A stretch of 45,326 nt of DNA. Origin: Archangium violaceum Cb vi76 (lineage in GTDB: Bacteria > Myxococcota > Myxococcia > Myxococcales > Myxococcaceae). Below, in pieces: positions 19,278 to 27,953 of this stretch; position 1 is the first letter of the stretch; every line of letters starts with the position of its first letter. The notes under the pieces were generated by a model that was not told the origin of the DNA, searched no databases, and worked only from the letters and a program-made list of their open reading frames with translations. The DNA is taken from contig NZ_JPMI01000150.1 of NCBI RefSeq assembly GCF_000733295.1, positions 1-45,326 on the forward strand, written 5' to 3'. Made by a program: the position numbers and the translations under genes.

Positions 19278-20723
19278 TCAGTCCCGCGCGAGCACCGTCT
19301 CGCGGCCCACCCGGCCCACCACGTGGAAGCCGGCCGACTGGAGCTCCGCCAGGGCCCGGCCCTCGAAGGTGACGGCGCGGTTGAAGCGCCTGTCCCGCAT
19401 GGCCGCCTGGAAGTTGGCGTCATGGGGCCAGTCACAGGTGAACCAGGGGATGTTCTTCCCGATGTAGAAGAAGCCTCCCGCTCCCCACAGGCCCTCGTTG
19501 ACGATGAGCAGTCCGCGAGCGCCCTCCCCTCGCGTGGCCCTGACGATGGCGCGGAACTGGTCTCCTCGCAGGTCCACCGGCGGGAAGAAGAACCCCGCCA
19601 GCAGCGTGGTGGCCAGGGCCACCGCTCCCAACCCCCACTTCGAGCGGGCACTCTCGCGGCCTAGGACGAGGGCGGCCAGGGCCGGAGCCGCGGCCAGCGT
19701 CAGGAGCACCAGCGCCGGGTAGAGGAATCGCTCCTCCTTATGGGCCGTGGTGGTGATGGCGAGGAGGTAGGCCACCGCGCAGAAGAGCGGGAGGGGAATG
19801 GCGAACCGCTGGCGCAGGGAGGTGAGCCCCTGGGGCACCATGGCCCAGAGCCAGAGGGGCAACCCGGAGAGGAAGGGCCACAGGTAGAAGCCCGGCGGTG
19901 AAGCGCCGAACTGCCTCGCGGCCTGCCCGGAGAGGACGTTGAAGTCCACGTAGGCGAAGAAGGAGTGGAAGGGCTTGCCCCACGTCGCCCAATCGAGAGC
20001 CCCCAGGCCCAGCGCGACGACGAGTCCCCCGAGGCAGGCGAAGGCGAGCACCCGCCATCGCCAGGCCGCCGCCAGCCAGACGAGCGCCGCCAGCACCACC
20101 ACCGCCGAGCCGTACCGCGCCACCACCGCCAGTCCCAGCGCCAGTCCGCCCACCAGGCCGGCGCGCATCGGGTGCTCGGTGCGGTCGAGCGCCTCCAGGG
20201 CCACCACGAGGAAGGCGGTGGAAAGCGACTCGCCCAACGTGCGGCCCGCGAAGACGAGCACCGGCCCGTAGAGGCCCACGGCGAGCAGCGCGAAGAGGCC
20301 TCCCGAGCGTCCCGCACGGCGCTCGGCGTAGCGGTATGTGGCCCACAACATCCACCCGTGCAGCGCCACCTGCGGCACGGCGATCAGCGCCCGGTACGCC
20401 ACCGGGTGCGTGAGTCCCAGCACGTCCGCCAGCCGCAACAGCCACGAGGCCAGTCCCGGCATCGCCCAGTTGCGCAGACCCGTGCGCCACTCCCAGGCCA
20501 GCACCCCATAGCCATGGGCGCGAAACCAGGCCGGCTCGAGCAGCTGGTACACCTCGTCCGGGTGGATGCGCCCGAGCTGCGCCACCGCGATGAGCGCGGG
20601 CAACAGCCCGACCCCGCCCAGCAGCACCACGAGCGGCCACCCCGGACGCCCCCCGGAGCGCGGCACCTCGGAAACCGGAACAGCGGAGGGCGGAGGAGCG
20701 GAGACGGGCGCGGACACGGTCAT
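19278..20723 (-). CDS. GT22 (Alg9/PIG-B-like) mannosyltransferase family membrane protein
   Basis: The 481-residue polytopic protein has about ten hydrophobic segments. Two GT22 hallmarks are visible: HPDEVYQLLEPAWF near residues 54-67, where the acidic pair follows the first helix, and HKEERFLYPALVLL in the second half. EWRTGLRNWAMPGL also matches the family. Such enzymes use a polyprenyl-phosphate sugar on the outer face of the membrane to extend glycans or glycolipids. The ATG at 20723 is preferred; a GTG at 20810 with GAGG four bases upstream would add 29 residues of ordinary composition. No glycan partner gene is adjacent. Confidence 0.8.
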   Translation of the reverse strand: MTVSAPVSAPPPSAVPVSEVPRSGGRPGWPLVVLLGGVGLLPALIAVAQLGRIHPDEVYQLLEPAWFRAHGYGVLAWEWRTGLRNWAMPGLASWLLRLADVLGLTHPVAYRALIAVPQVALHGWMLWATYRYAERRAGRSGGLFALLAVGLYGPVLVFAGRTLGESLSTAFLVVALEALDRTEHPMRAGLVGGLALGLAVVARYGSAVVVLAALVWLAAAWRWRVLAFACLGGLVVALGLGALDWATWGKPFHSFFAYVDFNVLSGQAARQFGASPPGFYLWPFLSGLPLWLWAMVPQGLTSLRQRFAIPLPLFCAVAYLLAITTTAHKEERFLYPALVLLTLAAAPALAALVLGRESARSKWGLGAVALATTLLAGFFFPPVDLRGDQFRAIVRATRGEGARGLLIVNEGLWGAGGFFYIGKNIPWFTCDWPHDANFQAAMRDRRFNRAVTFEGRALAELQSAGFHVVGRVGRETVLARD

Positions 20724-20922
20724 GGGAAGGGCCTCGCGACTCTCCCCGCCCTCTCGTGGAAGCGCAAGCCAGGAGACGAAGCGGGCCCCTGGACGAGGAG
20801 TGAACCACACCCGACCTCATGCGTCCCATTCATGGACTTCCGGGCAGGACTGGAAAAGTAGAGCGGGCGGTGCATGGAAGTTGTGCGCTGGGGTGTTCTC
20901 CGTGTTTAGATTCACCGCCCCC

Positions 20923-22140
20923 ATGAGCTACCTCGTCCTCGCCCGTAAATGGCGCCCGCAGACCTTCGACGACATGACCGGCCAGGAGCACGTGGTCCGG
21001 ACGGTCGCCAACGCCATCAAGATGAACCGGGTGGCGCACGCCTACCTGTTCTGCGGCCCTCGAGGCGTGGGCAAGACGACCGCCGCCCGCCTGCTCGCCA
21101 AGGCCCTCAACTGTGAGCACGGCCCCACCCCCGAGCCCTGTGGCAAGTGCCAGGCCTGCACGGAGATCGCCGCGGGCACGTCGGTGGACGTGGCGGAGAT
21201 CGACGGTGCCTCCAACAACGGCGTGGAGAACGTCCGCGAGATCCGCGAGAACGCCAAGTACCTGCCGCAGCGCGACCGGCACAAGATCTACATCATCGAC
21301 GAGGTCCACATGCTCACGGGAGCCGCGTTCAACGCGCTCCTGAAGACGCTCGAGGAGCCGCCCGGGCACGTGAAGTTCATCTTCGCGACCACCGAGGCCC
21401 ACAAGCTCCCGGACACCATCCTCTCGCGCTGCCAGCGTCACAACTTCCGCCGCATCTCCGCGGCCGTGATGCTCCAGCGGCTCAAGTACATCTGCGAGCA
21501 GGAAAAGGTCGCCATCTCCGAGCGGGCGCTCTCCATGGTGGTGCGCCAGTCCGAGGGCGGCATGCGCGACGCGCTCAGCCTCCTGGATCAGATCTTCTCC
21601 GCCTGCGGCCCCGAGCCCAAGGACGAGGACATCGCCGATGCGCTGGGGACCATCGATCGCACGGTGGTGCAGGGCTTCGCCGAGGCGCTGGTGCGCAAGG
21701 ACGCGAAGGGCGTGCTCGAGCGCGTGGAGGAGGTCTTCAACCGCGGCACGGACCTCAAGCGCCTCACCGAGGAGCTCGCGCTGCAGCTGCGCCACCTCTT
21801 CGTCGCCAAGACGCTGGGCGAGGCCCCTGCGGAGCTCGCCGAGTCCGAGCGCAACGCGCTCACCACCCTGGCCAAGGAGGCGGACCCGGCGCAGATCTCC
21901 CGCCTCTTCGATGTGGTGCACGGGTGCGTGTGGGAGGTGTCTCGCGCGGCCCATCCCCGGCTCGCCCTGGAGATGGCGTTGCTCAAGGCCATCCAGCTCT
22001 CGCCGGTCGGCTCCATCCCGGAGCTGCTCGCCCGGGTGGATCGTCTCGCTTCCGGCCTCGGTCCCACCGAGGACGCGCGCAAGGTAGCTGCTGGGGCGCC
22101 CGGAGGTCGCTCCAGTCCCGCCAACTTTCGCTCCCACTGA
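20923..22140 (+). CDS. dnaX: DNA polymerase III tau/gamma subunit, ATPase part (gamma-like product)
   Basis: The ATG at 20923 gives MSYLVLARKWRPQTFDDMTG. This is the AAA+ clamp-loader subunit: Walker A GPRGVGKTT at about 46-54, a zinc module (Cys-x8-Cys-x2-Cys-x2-Cys), Walker B IIDEVHML, sensor FIFATTEAHKLP and SRC motif, followed by the collar domain to about residue 380. The frame ends with TGA at 22138-22140, giving 405 residues, close to the length of E. coli gamma (431). The expected tau tail continues in the +1 frame (see 22217-23137). The gene heads a classic dnaX-ybaB-recR group. Confidence 0.93.
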   Translation: MSYLVLARKWRPQTFDDMTGQEHVVRTVANAIKMNRVAHAYLFCGPRGVGKTTAARLLAKALNCEHGPTPEPCGKCQACTEIAAGTSVDVAEIDGASNNGVENVREIRENAKYLPQRDRHKIYIIDEVHMLTGAAFNALLKTLEEPPGHVKFIFATTEAHKLPDTILSRCQRHNFRRISAAVMLQRLKYICEQEKVAISERALSMVVRQSEGGMRDALSLLDQIFSACGPEPKDEDIADALGTIDRTVVQGFAEALVRKDAKGVLERVEEVFNRGTDLKRLTEELALQLRHLFVAKTLGEAPAELAESERNALTTLAKEADPAQISRLFDVVHGCVWEVSRAAHPRLALEMALLKAIQLSPVGSIPELLARVDRLASGLGPTEDARKVAAGAPGGRSSPANFRSH

Positions 22141-22216
22141 GCGTCCCCCGGAGCCCGCCCGGGCCCCGGCCCCACCGCCTCGCGCGCCCGAGCCCACCGC
22201 ACCTCCCGCGGCGGCC

Positions 22217-23137
22217 ATGGCCCCGTCGCGTCCGCTGGAGGCCCGGGGTCCGGCTCCCGTGGCTTCGGCCCCGCGAGCCCCGGCACCTCCTGTCCAGGCC
22301 TCCGAGCCCGTCCAGCCCGCGATGGCTCCGGCCTCGCCGCCTTTTGGCATGTCCCGGGGCGGCCCCGCGCCCGTCGCGCGAGCTCCCGAGGCTCCCGCGC
22401 CCACGCAGCCCGTGGTGCGCGTGACGAACGTGCGCCTGCCCCCGCAGCCGCCACAGCCCCCTCCTCCAGTCGACGACGAGCGCTACTTCCCCGAGGAGGC
22501 CTCTCCCGAGGGCTGTGCCTCCGGTGAGTGCCTGCCGGACGCGCCACCCGTTCCCCTCGCCGAGCCGGAACCAGAGGCCGAGTCCGTCCGGCCCTTCGAC
22601 GTCCACCACGCGGGGCGCGCCGCGGTTCCCATGGCCGCCTCGGGCCGCGACAACCCCCGGAAGCCGCTCCAGGACCGGTGGCGCTCGGCGGTGGACACCG
22701 TGCGCGATGCCTCCGGCCGGCACGCCAAGTCGCTCGCCTGCGGCCGCCTGCTGTGGATCCGCGAGGGCGAGGTGGCGATCGCCTACACGCCCAAGGACGG
22801 CTTCCACAAGACGACCGTGGCCGGAGGCGCCGGGCGCGCCATCGTCGAGAAGGCCCTCTCCGAGCACTTCGGCCGCCCCACGAAGCTCCTGGTGCAGGAC
22901 ATCTCCGAGAACGAGGCCCAGCAGAGCACTGGCTCGAGCCTCATCAGCATCGCCCAGGAGGACGCCCAGGAGCGCGCCGCCTACGAGAAGAGCACCGAGG
23001 GCCGTGTGCGCAGCCACCCCGCCATCCGCGCCACCCTGAAGTTCCTGGGGGGCGAAATCGAACACATCCAGGTGTACGACCAGCCCGCGCGCCCGGTAGC
23101 CGCCCCGACGAACGACCTCCCCGACGAGAGCCCCTGA
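22217..23137 (+). CDS. dnaX: DnaX tau C-terminal region in the +1 frame relative to the ATPase part
   Basis: The frame is open from 22088, just after a TAG, and reads LLGRPEVAPVPPTFAPTERP, then a long Pro/Ala linker with PPQPPQPPPPVDDE. It ends in a folded domain of about 130 residues (RWRSAVDTVRDASGRHAKSL, REGEVAIAYTP, EHFGRPTKLLV, HPAIRATLKFLGGEIEHIQV), as expected for tau. The first ATG at 22217 is given as the start, but independent initiation is unlikely. The two parts join if the reading frame moves +1 between 22088 and 22140. Causes could be programmed frameshifting giving gamma and tau, or a one-base sequence error near GGGG at 22093-22096. Confidence 0.75.
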   Translation: MAPSRPLEARGPAPVASAPRAPAPPVQASEPVQPAMAPASPPFGMSRGGPAPVARAPEAPAPTQPVVRVTNVRLPPQPPQPPPPVDDERYFPEEASPEGCASGECLPDAPPVPLAEPEPEAESVRPFDVHHAGRAAVPMAASGRDNPRKPLQDRWRSAVDTVRDASGRHAKSLACGRLLWIREGEVAIAYTPKDGFHKTTVAGGAGRAIVEKALSEHFGRPTKLLVQDISENEAQQSTGSSLISIAQEDAQERAAYEKSTEGRVRSHPAIRATLKFLGGEIEHIQVYDQPARPVAAPTNDLPDESP

Positions 23138-23225
23138 CAACCGGCTCGCCCGACGCTAGGGTGCGCGTTCCGCACTACACCGAGCGGTCTTCCGACGCCC
23201 GCTCGCATGTCCTACGAGGAAGCGC

Positions 23226-23543
23226 ATGCCCGGCATCGACTTGAACTACTTCATCCGTCAGGCCAACAAGCTCACGGAGAAGATCGAACAGCGCAAGAAG
23301 GAGCTGGCCGAGGAGACCGTCGAGGCCAAGGCCGGCGACGGCCGTGTCACCGTGGTCGCCAACTGCGTCCAGGAGATCAAGAGCATCAAGATCGACAAGT
23401 CCCTCGTGGACCCCAACGACCTGGGCATGCTCGAGGACCTGGTCACCGCCGGCGTCAACGCCGCCCTGGCGAGCAGCCGTGAGAAGATGCAGCGCGAGCT
23501 CGGAAAGATCTCGGGCGGCGTGAAGATCCCCGGCATTACTTGA
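23226..23543 (+). CDS. YbaB/EbfC family nucleoid-associated DNA-binding protein
   Basis: The 105-residue protein starts with ATG at 23226 after GAGGAAG. It has the YbaB layout: N-terminal helix (YFIRQANKLTEKIEQRKKELAEE), central beta sheet (VEAKAGDGRVTVVANCVQEI), SIKIDKSLVDPNDLGMLEDL, and a C-terminal helix with AALASSREKMQRELGKISGG. Family members form tweezer-like dimers that bind DNA. It lies between dnaX and recR, eight bases before recR, the usual order in bacteria. Confidence 0.93.
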   Translation: MPGIDLNYFIRQANKLTEKIEQRKKELAEETVEAKAGDGRVTVVANCVQEIKSIKIDKSLVDPNDLGMLEDLVTAGVNAALASSREKMQRELGKISGGVKIPGIT

Positions 23544-23550
23544 TTGGCGA

Positions 23551-24144
23551 ATGACTCCGGATCCGCTCAATCGGCTGGTCGCCCAGCTCGCGAAGCTCCC
23601 CGGCATCGGAGAGAAGACCGCGCAGCGGCTGGCGTTCCACATCCTCCGCGCTCCGGGCGAGTACGCCCAGGAGCTCTCCCAGGCCATCCGCGAGGTGAAG
23701 GAGAAGGTGCACCTGTGCGCCCGCTGCTTCTCCCTGACGGACTCGGAGCTGTGCGGCTTCTGCCGGGACAACCGGCGCGATGAGCGCACGCTGTGCGTCG
23801 TGGAGACGTTCGCGGACCTGATGGCCCTGGAGCGCACCCGCGAGTTCAAGGGGCGCTACCACGTGCTGCACGGTGTGCTCTCGCCGCTGGACGGCGTGGG
23901 CCCCGAGCAGCTGCGCATCAAGGAGCTGCTCACGCGTCTGGGGGACGGCCATGTCGAGGAGATCATCCTCGCCACCAACCCGGACGTGGAGGGAGAGGCC
24001 ACCGCGCTCTACCTCACGCGGCTGCTCAAGCCGATGGGCATCCGGGTGAGCCGCATCGCCCAGGGCCTGCCCATGGGCGGCGACCTCGAGTACGCCGACC
24101 AGGCCACGCTGGCCAAGGCGCTCAGCGCCCGGCGCGAGCTGTGA
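23551..24144 (+). CDS. recR: Recombination mediator protein RecR
   Basis: The 197-residue protein has all RecR parts: an N-terminal helix-hairpin-helix (LAKLPGIGEKTAQRLAFHIL, 13-32), a Cys4 zinc finger (Cys56, Cys59, Cys68, Cys71), and a Toprim domain (LCVVETFADLMALERT, GRYHVLHGVLSPLDGVGPE, ILATNPDVEGEATALYL). It works with RecO and RecF to load RecA at single-strand gaps. It is co-transcribed with the ybaB-like gene. Confidence 0.96.
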   Translation: MTPDPLNRLVAQLAKLPGIGEKTAQRLAFHILRAPGEYAQELSQAIREVKEKVHLCARCFSLTDSELCGFCRDNRRDERTLCVVETFADLMALERTREFKGRYHVLHGVLSPLDGVGPEQLRIKELLTRLGDGHVEEIILATNPDVEGEATALYLTRLLKPMGIRVSRIAQGLPMGGDLEYADQATLAKALSARREL

Positions 24145-24151
24145 GCCGCCC

Positions 24152-24176
24152 CGGCTACCGCGTCACGCGGTAGCCG
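24152..24176. terminator. Perfect hairpin between convergent recR and kinase genes
   Basis: CGGCTACCGCG (24152-24162) and CGCGGTAGCCG (24166-24176) form an 11-base-pair stem with a TCA loop. It begins eight bases after the recR stop and contains the last codons and stop (CTA, 24155-24157) of the minus-strand kinase gene. There is no U-tract. It probably serves transcripts from both sides. Confidence 0.55.
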
Positions 24177-25969
24177 AAGGGCAGCACCACCGTCACTTCC
24201 TTGTCGCGATGGGCCGGGAAGCGCAGGCGCTCCACCTGCTTCTCCAGGCACTTGCCCACGGGCCGCGTCGCCAGCGGCCCCTGCGTGGTCGCGTTCGCCT
24301 TGCCCGAGGAGATGATGGTGAAGCGCACCTGCACGTTGCCCTCGTCCGAGGGCAGGTCGCGCTTGTACTGCTCGAAGCACGACATGATGCGCGCCCGGTT
24401 GCGCGATACCACCTTCTGGATGTCCGCGGCCTCCAGCGTCACGCGCTTCTGCGTCCGCGACGACACCTTCGTGACGGGGGGCTCGGCCTGCTCGGCGGGT
24501 GGAGCCACGGTGGACTCCGGCGCGGCGGCCAGCGCCGTCTGGGCGGGCGAAACCTGGGCGGAAGAAGGAGCGGCCTCGGCGACGGCGGCCACGACGCTCC
24601 CCGGCACCGCGGCTTCCAGTGACGCGGGAGCGGTCTCCGTGGGGGCCGGCGGTGGGGACTCGGGCGCCGAGGGCGGAGCGGCCTGGACCACGGGCTGAGG
24701 CGCCGGCTGTGCCACCGGCTCCGAGGGAGCCGTCCCGACCTTGCGCCCCACCACGAACGCTCCTCCCGCCAGCAGCAGGCAGCCCGCCACGACACCCGCG
24801 ACGACGCCACGCCAGCGCGAGGACCCGGCCACCGCACCGTTCGTGCCGGGCTGGGAGGGAACGGCTCCCGTCTGTGCCTCGGAGGAAACAGAGGACATGG
24901 AGCCCGACAGCCGCATCGAGGACCCGGCGACCGTCTCCGGAATGGAGAGCCCGGACTGCCTCAGCGTCGTGATCGTCGGGATGCGCGTCTTCTCCGCGTA
25001 GCGCTCCTCGCCGAAGCTGGTGCGCAGGTACGCGGCCAGCTGGGAGCCCGTCGTCCGCTGGGACTCCTTCGACAGGAGGTGCTCCAGGTCGTCCGCGAAC
25101 TCCGCGGCGGTGGCGTAGCGCTCCTCGGGGTCGTAGGCCATCGCCCGGAGCACCACCATCTCCAGCTCCGGGGACAGGTCGGGCCGCAATTCCCGGGGCG
25201 GCTGGTACTCGCCCTCCAGCAACGCGTTGAGCACCGCCAGGTCGTTGTCCCGGGCGAAGGGCCGCACGTGGGTGAGCGCCTCGTAGAGGCTCACGCCCAG
25301 CGCGAAGACGTCCGCGCGCTGGTCCACCTGGGCTCCCCGCGCCTGCTCCGGCGCCATGTAGATGTACTTGCCCTTCACCACACCGGTGCGCGTCTGGGCC
25401 TGGCGCGACTCGTACTTGGAGATGCCGAAGTCCAGCACCTTCACCTGGCCCTCGTACGTCACGTACAGGTTCGAGGGCGAGATGTCGCGGTGGACGATGT
25501 TCAGCCGCCGTCCCGCCTCATCGGCGAACTCGTGGGCGTAGTGCAGACCCCGCGCCGCGTCCGCCAGCACCCGCATCACCAGCGGCACCGGGACGTACTC
25601 GCCCCGGAAGCTCGCCGTGCGCACCGTGGTGGAGAAGTCCTCCCCCGGCAGGTACTCCATGCAGATGTAGTAGCAGCCGTCCGCGAAGCCCAGGTCTTGA
25701 ATCTGGACGATGTTCGGGTGCGACAGCTTCGCCGCCAGCCGGGCCTCGTCGCGGAACATGTCCACGAACTCGGGCAGGCCCGAGAGATGGGCCAGCATCC
25801 GCTTGATGACGACGTTGCGCTCGAAGCCGTCCGCGCCCACCCGCTTGGCGAGGAAGATCTCCGCCATGCCGCCCTCGGCCAGCTTGCGCACCAGCACGTA
25901 CTGGCCATAGGCCCGGAGCTGAGCGTCGGGACTGCCTCCAGCGACCTTTCCAGCGTCGGGCGTCGTCAT
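24155..25969 (-). CDS. Transmembrane Ser/Thr kinase with AgmX/PglI-type C-terminal domain
   Basis: A 604-residue protein. The Hanks kinase domain (about 20-295) has the loop AEGGMAEIFLA, VVIKRML Lys, HRDISPSNLYV catalytic loop, DFGISK and GKYIYMAPEQARG. A Ser-rich linker leads to one membrane helix (about 380-400, VVAGVVAGCLLLAGGAFVVG). Outside the membrane, a Pro/Ala-rich stretch precedes a domain of about 90 residues with VVSRNRARIMSCFEQY, NVQVRFTIISSGKA and VGKCLEKQVERLRFP. The paired Cys and TonB-like pattern match the AgmX/PglI tail found in gliding proteins. It starts seven bases after the FecR-type gene, last in a three-gene operon, so the exterior domain may bind products of that operon. 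Confidence 0.9.
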   Translation of the reverse strand: MTTPDAGKVAGGSPDAQLRAYGQYVLVRKLAEGGMAEIFLAKRVGADGFERNVVIKRMLAHLSGLPEFVDMFRDEARLAAKLSHPNIVQIQDLGFADGCYYICMEYLPGEDFSTTVRTASFRGEYVPVPLVMRVLADAARGLHYAHEFADEAGRRLNIVHRDISPSNLYVTYEGQVKVLDFGISKYESRQAQTRTGVVKGKYIYMAPEQARGAQVDQRADVFALGVSLYEALTHVRPFARDNDLAVLNALLEGEYQPPRELRPDLSPELEMVVLRAMAYDPEERYATAAEFADDLEHLLSKESQRTTGSQLAAYLRTSFGEERYAEKTRIPTITTLRQSGLSIPETVAGSSMRLSGSMSSVSSEAQTGAVPSQPGTNGAVAGSSRWRGVVAGVVAGCLLLAGGAFVVGRKVGTAPSEPVAQPAPQPVVQAAPPSAPESPPPAPTETAPASLEAAVPGSVVAAVAEAAPSSAQVSPAQTALAAAPESTVAPPAEQAEPPVTKVSSRTQKRVTLEAADIQKVVSRNRARIMSCFEQYKRDLPSDEGNVQVRFTIISSGKANATTQGPLATRPVGKCLEKQVERLRFPAHRDKEVTVVLPFGYRVTR

Positions 25970-25976
25970 GCGGGCC

Positions 25977-27953
25977 TCACTTCAGGGTGCGCACCGTATA
26001 CACATCCGGTGCGCGGGGACGTGACAGCTTGAATACCACGAGGGGTGGCCGTCCCTCCGGCACCACCCAGGTGTTGAACCGGTGTTTCGAGTCGAGATTC
26101 ACCGGCCGTCCGTTCACGGAGAGCTTCGAATCCACCGGGGCCACTCCCGTCACGCGCACGCGAGGCCCCGCGCGCTGGCCCTCCCGGGGGGCGTTGATGA
26201 CGAGCGTGGGCACCGAGTTGTCGAAGACGAGCTCCAGCTTGTTCATCCGCCCGCCGCGGATGGGCTGACCGCTCGGAGCCACAGGGGTGACGGACCAGAG
26301 GAAGCTGCCCTCTTTCAGGATACCGGCCTCGAGCGGCACCTGGGGCGCGGAGGCAGTCCGCTCCGCCACGGGCTGGCGCAGCTCGCCGGTCCGGTACACC
26401 GCCACCCGGTAGGACGCCGCGCCCTGCACCGCCTCACAGGTGAAGGTGACGGCCGGTGGCTTGTCCTGGAAGAAGATGGTCGTCTTCTCCGGCCCCTCGG
26501 GTACCCGGTTGCGCAACCGGTCCAGCTCGCCCTTCGTGGAGCGCTCCGGCCCGAAGGACGCATTGCCCCGCGCCACCACCGAGCCGTCCAGCCGCCGCAC
26601 CCGCCAGAACAGCGAGCCCCGCGCCGGAGGCGTCACGTTGACGAAGCCATTCCGGGCCGCACCCGCCAGCACCGGCTTCTTGAAGTCCGCATCCGAGGCC
26701 ACCTCCACCCGCACCTCGCCCGCCTCCTCCCACGTGAGGGACACCTCCGGCAGGCGCCGCTGGAACACCTGCTGGCCCTCGACGGAGGGCAGCGCGAGCG
26801 GTGCCCGCGCCAGCGCCTCGACCTTCGCGGTGGCCTCGCCCGCCACGGTGGCGCGCTCGCCCGCGTGCAGCGGCTCGCGAGCCCCACCACGCACCAGCGT
26901 CACGTCACCCGCGCGAGAATCCACGGTGAAGCCATCCCCGGTACGCCGCACCTCGAGCCGGGCCGCCCCGCTGCTCTCCAGCGACAGTCCCGGCAACACC
27001 ACCCGGCTGGCGCGCCCCGAGGCCAGCATCAGCCCCAGCTCGCCCTTGCGCAGGTCCAACCGCGCCTCGTCCGTCGAGCCCGCCCGGGACACGTCCTCCA
27101 CCACCAGCTCGCCCCCAGCACCCAGCGAGAGCGTGGACTCCGAGCCCTCCAGCTTCAGCAGCGCCGTGCCCCGGCGCACGCGCACGCTGTCACCGGCCTT
27201 GAGCGACTCGCCATCCCGGTCCACCCCGCGCCACCGGGCACTGCCCTTCTGGCGCCACTCGGCGCGGCCCGTCCCGGCATGCACCGTCACCTCGACGGGC
27301 GCCAGCTCCAGCACACGCGTCGTCACGCCCCCCACCTTCACCGACGCCACCTGGCCCTGCTCGGCCTTCACCGTCTGCCCGTTCTTCGCCACCACCTCCA
27401 CGGTGCCCAGCAGCACTTCCACGCGGCCCTCGTCCGGGCCCACGTCCACCTTCACCGCGCTGCCGTCCGAGCCCACGCGCGTGAGACCAAATGGGGTGAG
27501 CAGGGTGAGCTGCACCTTCGGGCCCGCGGGCCCCTTCGGCTGGTCCGCCGGCACTCGCGACAGCACGAAGCCACGCGACACCGCCATCACCACGCCGCTC
27601 GAGTCCTCCTCCAGCACGAAGCGCGCGTCCGGCCCCACCTCCACCGTGCGCCCGTCGGCGAAGCGCACCGTGACGCTTCCGTCCGCGCCCGTCTCCACCG
27701 CGTCACCCCGCGACAGGGGGCCCCGCACCGCTGGCGACTGCTTGCCCCCGCGCTCCAGCCGCGCCTCGCCTTTCACGCTCTCGAGCCGCGCGAGCTCCAC
27801 GGCCTTCGCCTCCGGCACCGCCACCGGCTTCTGCTCCACGGCGGCGGGAGGAGGTGGCGCGGGCACGGGCGCGGGTACGGGCTCCTCGTCTCCGCAGGCG
27901 GTGGCCAGCAGCAGACACAGAGCGGACACGAGACGTGGACGGAGGGAGCTCAC
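25977..27953 (-). CDS. FecR-domain lipoprotein
   Basis: A 658-residue protein from GTG at 27953. The lipoprotein signal SALCLLLATAC gives Cys20. FecR-like beta-rich segments appear from about 55: RGPLSRGDAVETGADGSVTV and RFADGRTVEVGPDARFVL are the typical start of a FecR domain, with a second, more divergent copy around 240-330. Further Ig/fibronectin-like modules follow (SVLFWRVRRLDG-like text). The C-terminus has a GVAPVDSKLSVNGRPVNL module like bacterial Ig domains. It is probably anchored to the outer membrane and exposed to the periplasm. Its start overlaps the upstream stop (GTGA), so the two are translationally coupled. Confidence 0.8.
   Translation of the reverse strand: MSSLRPRLVSALCLLLATACGDEEPVPAPVPAPPPPAAVEQKPVAVPEAKAVELARLESVKGEARLERGGKQSPAVRGPLSRGDAVETGADGSVTVRFADGRTVEVGPDARFVLEEDSSGVVMAVSRGFVLSRVPADQPKGPAGPKVQLTLLTPFGLTRVGSDGSAVKVDVGPDEGRVEVLLGTVEVVAKNGQTVKAEQGQVASVKVGGVTTRVLELAPVEVTVHAGTGRAEWRQKGSARWRGVDRDGESLKAGDSVRVRRGTALLKLEGSESTLSLGAGGELVVEDVSRAGSTDEARLDLRKGELGLMLASGRASRVVLPGLSLESSGAARLEVRRTGDGFTVDSRAGDVTLVRGGAREPLHAGERATVAGEATAKVEALARAPLALPSVEGQQVFQRRLPEVSLTWEEAGEVRVEVASDADFKKPVLAGAARNGFVNVTPPARGSLFWRVRRLDGSVVARGNASFGPERSTKGELDRLRNRVPEGPEKTTIFFQDKPPAVTFTCEAVQGAASYRVAVYRTGELRQPVAERTASAPQVPLEAGILKEGSFLWSVTPVAPSGQPIRGGRMNKLELVFDNSVPTLVINAPREGQRAGPRVRVTGVAPVDSKLSVNGRPVNLDSKHRFNTWVVPEGRPPLVVFKLSRPRAPDVYTVRTLK

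Noticed and set aside
20724-20810. Longer GTG start for the GT22 gene
   Set aside because: A ribosome site is present, but the extra 29 residues show no family feature; kept as an alternative only.
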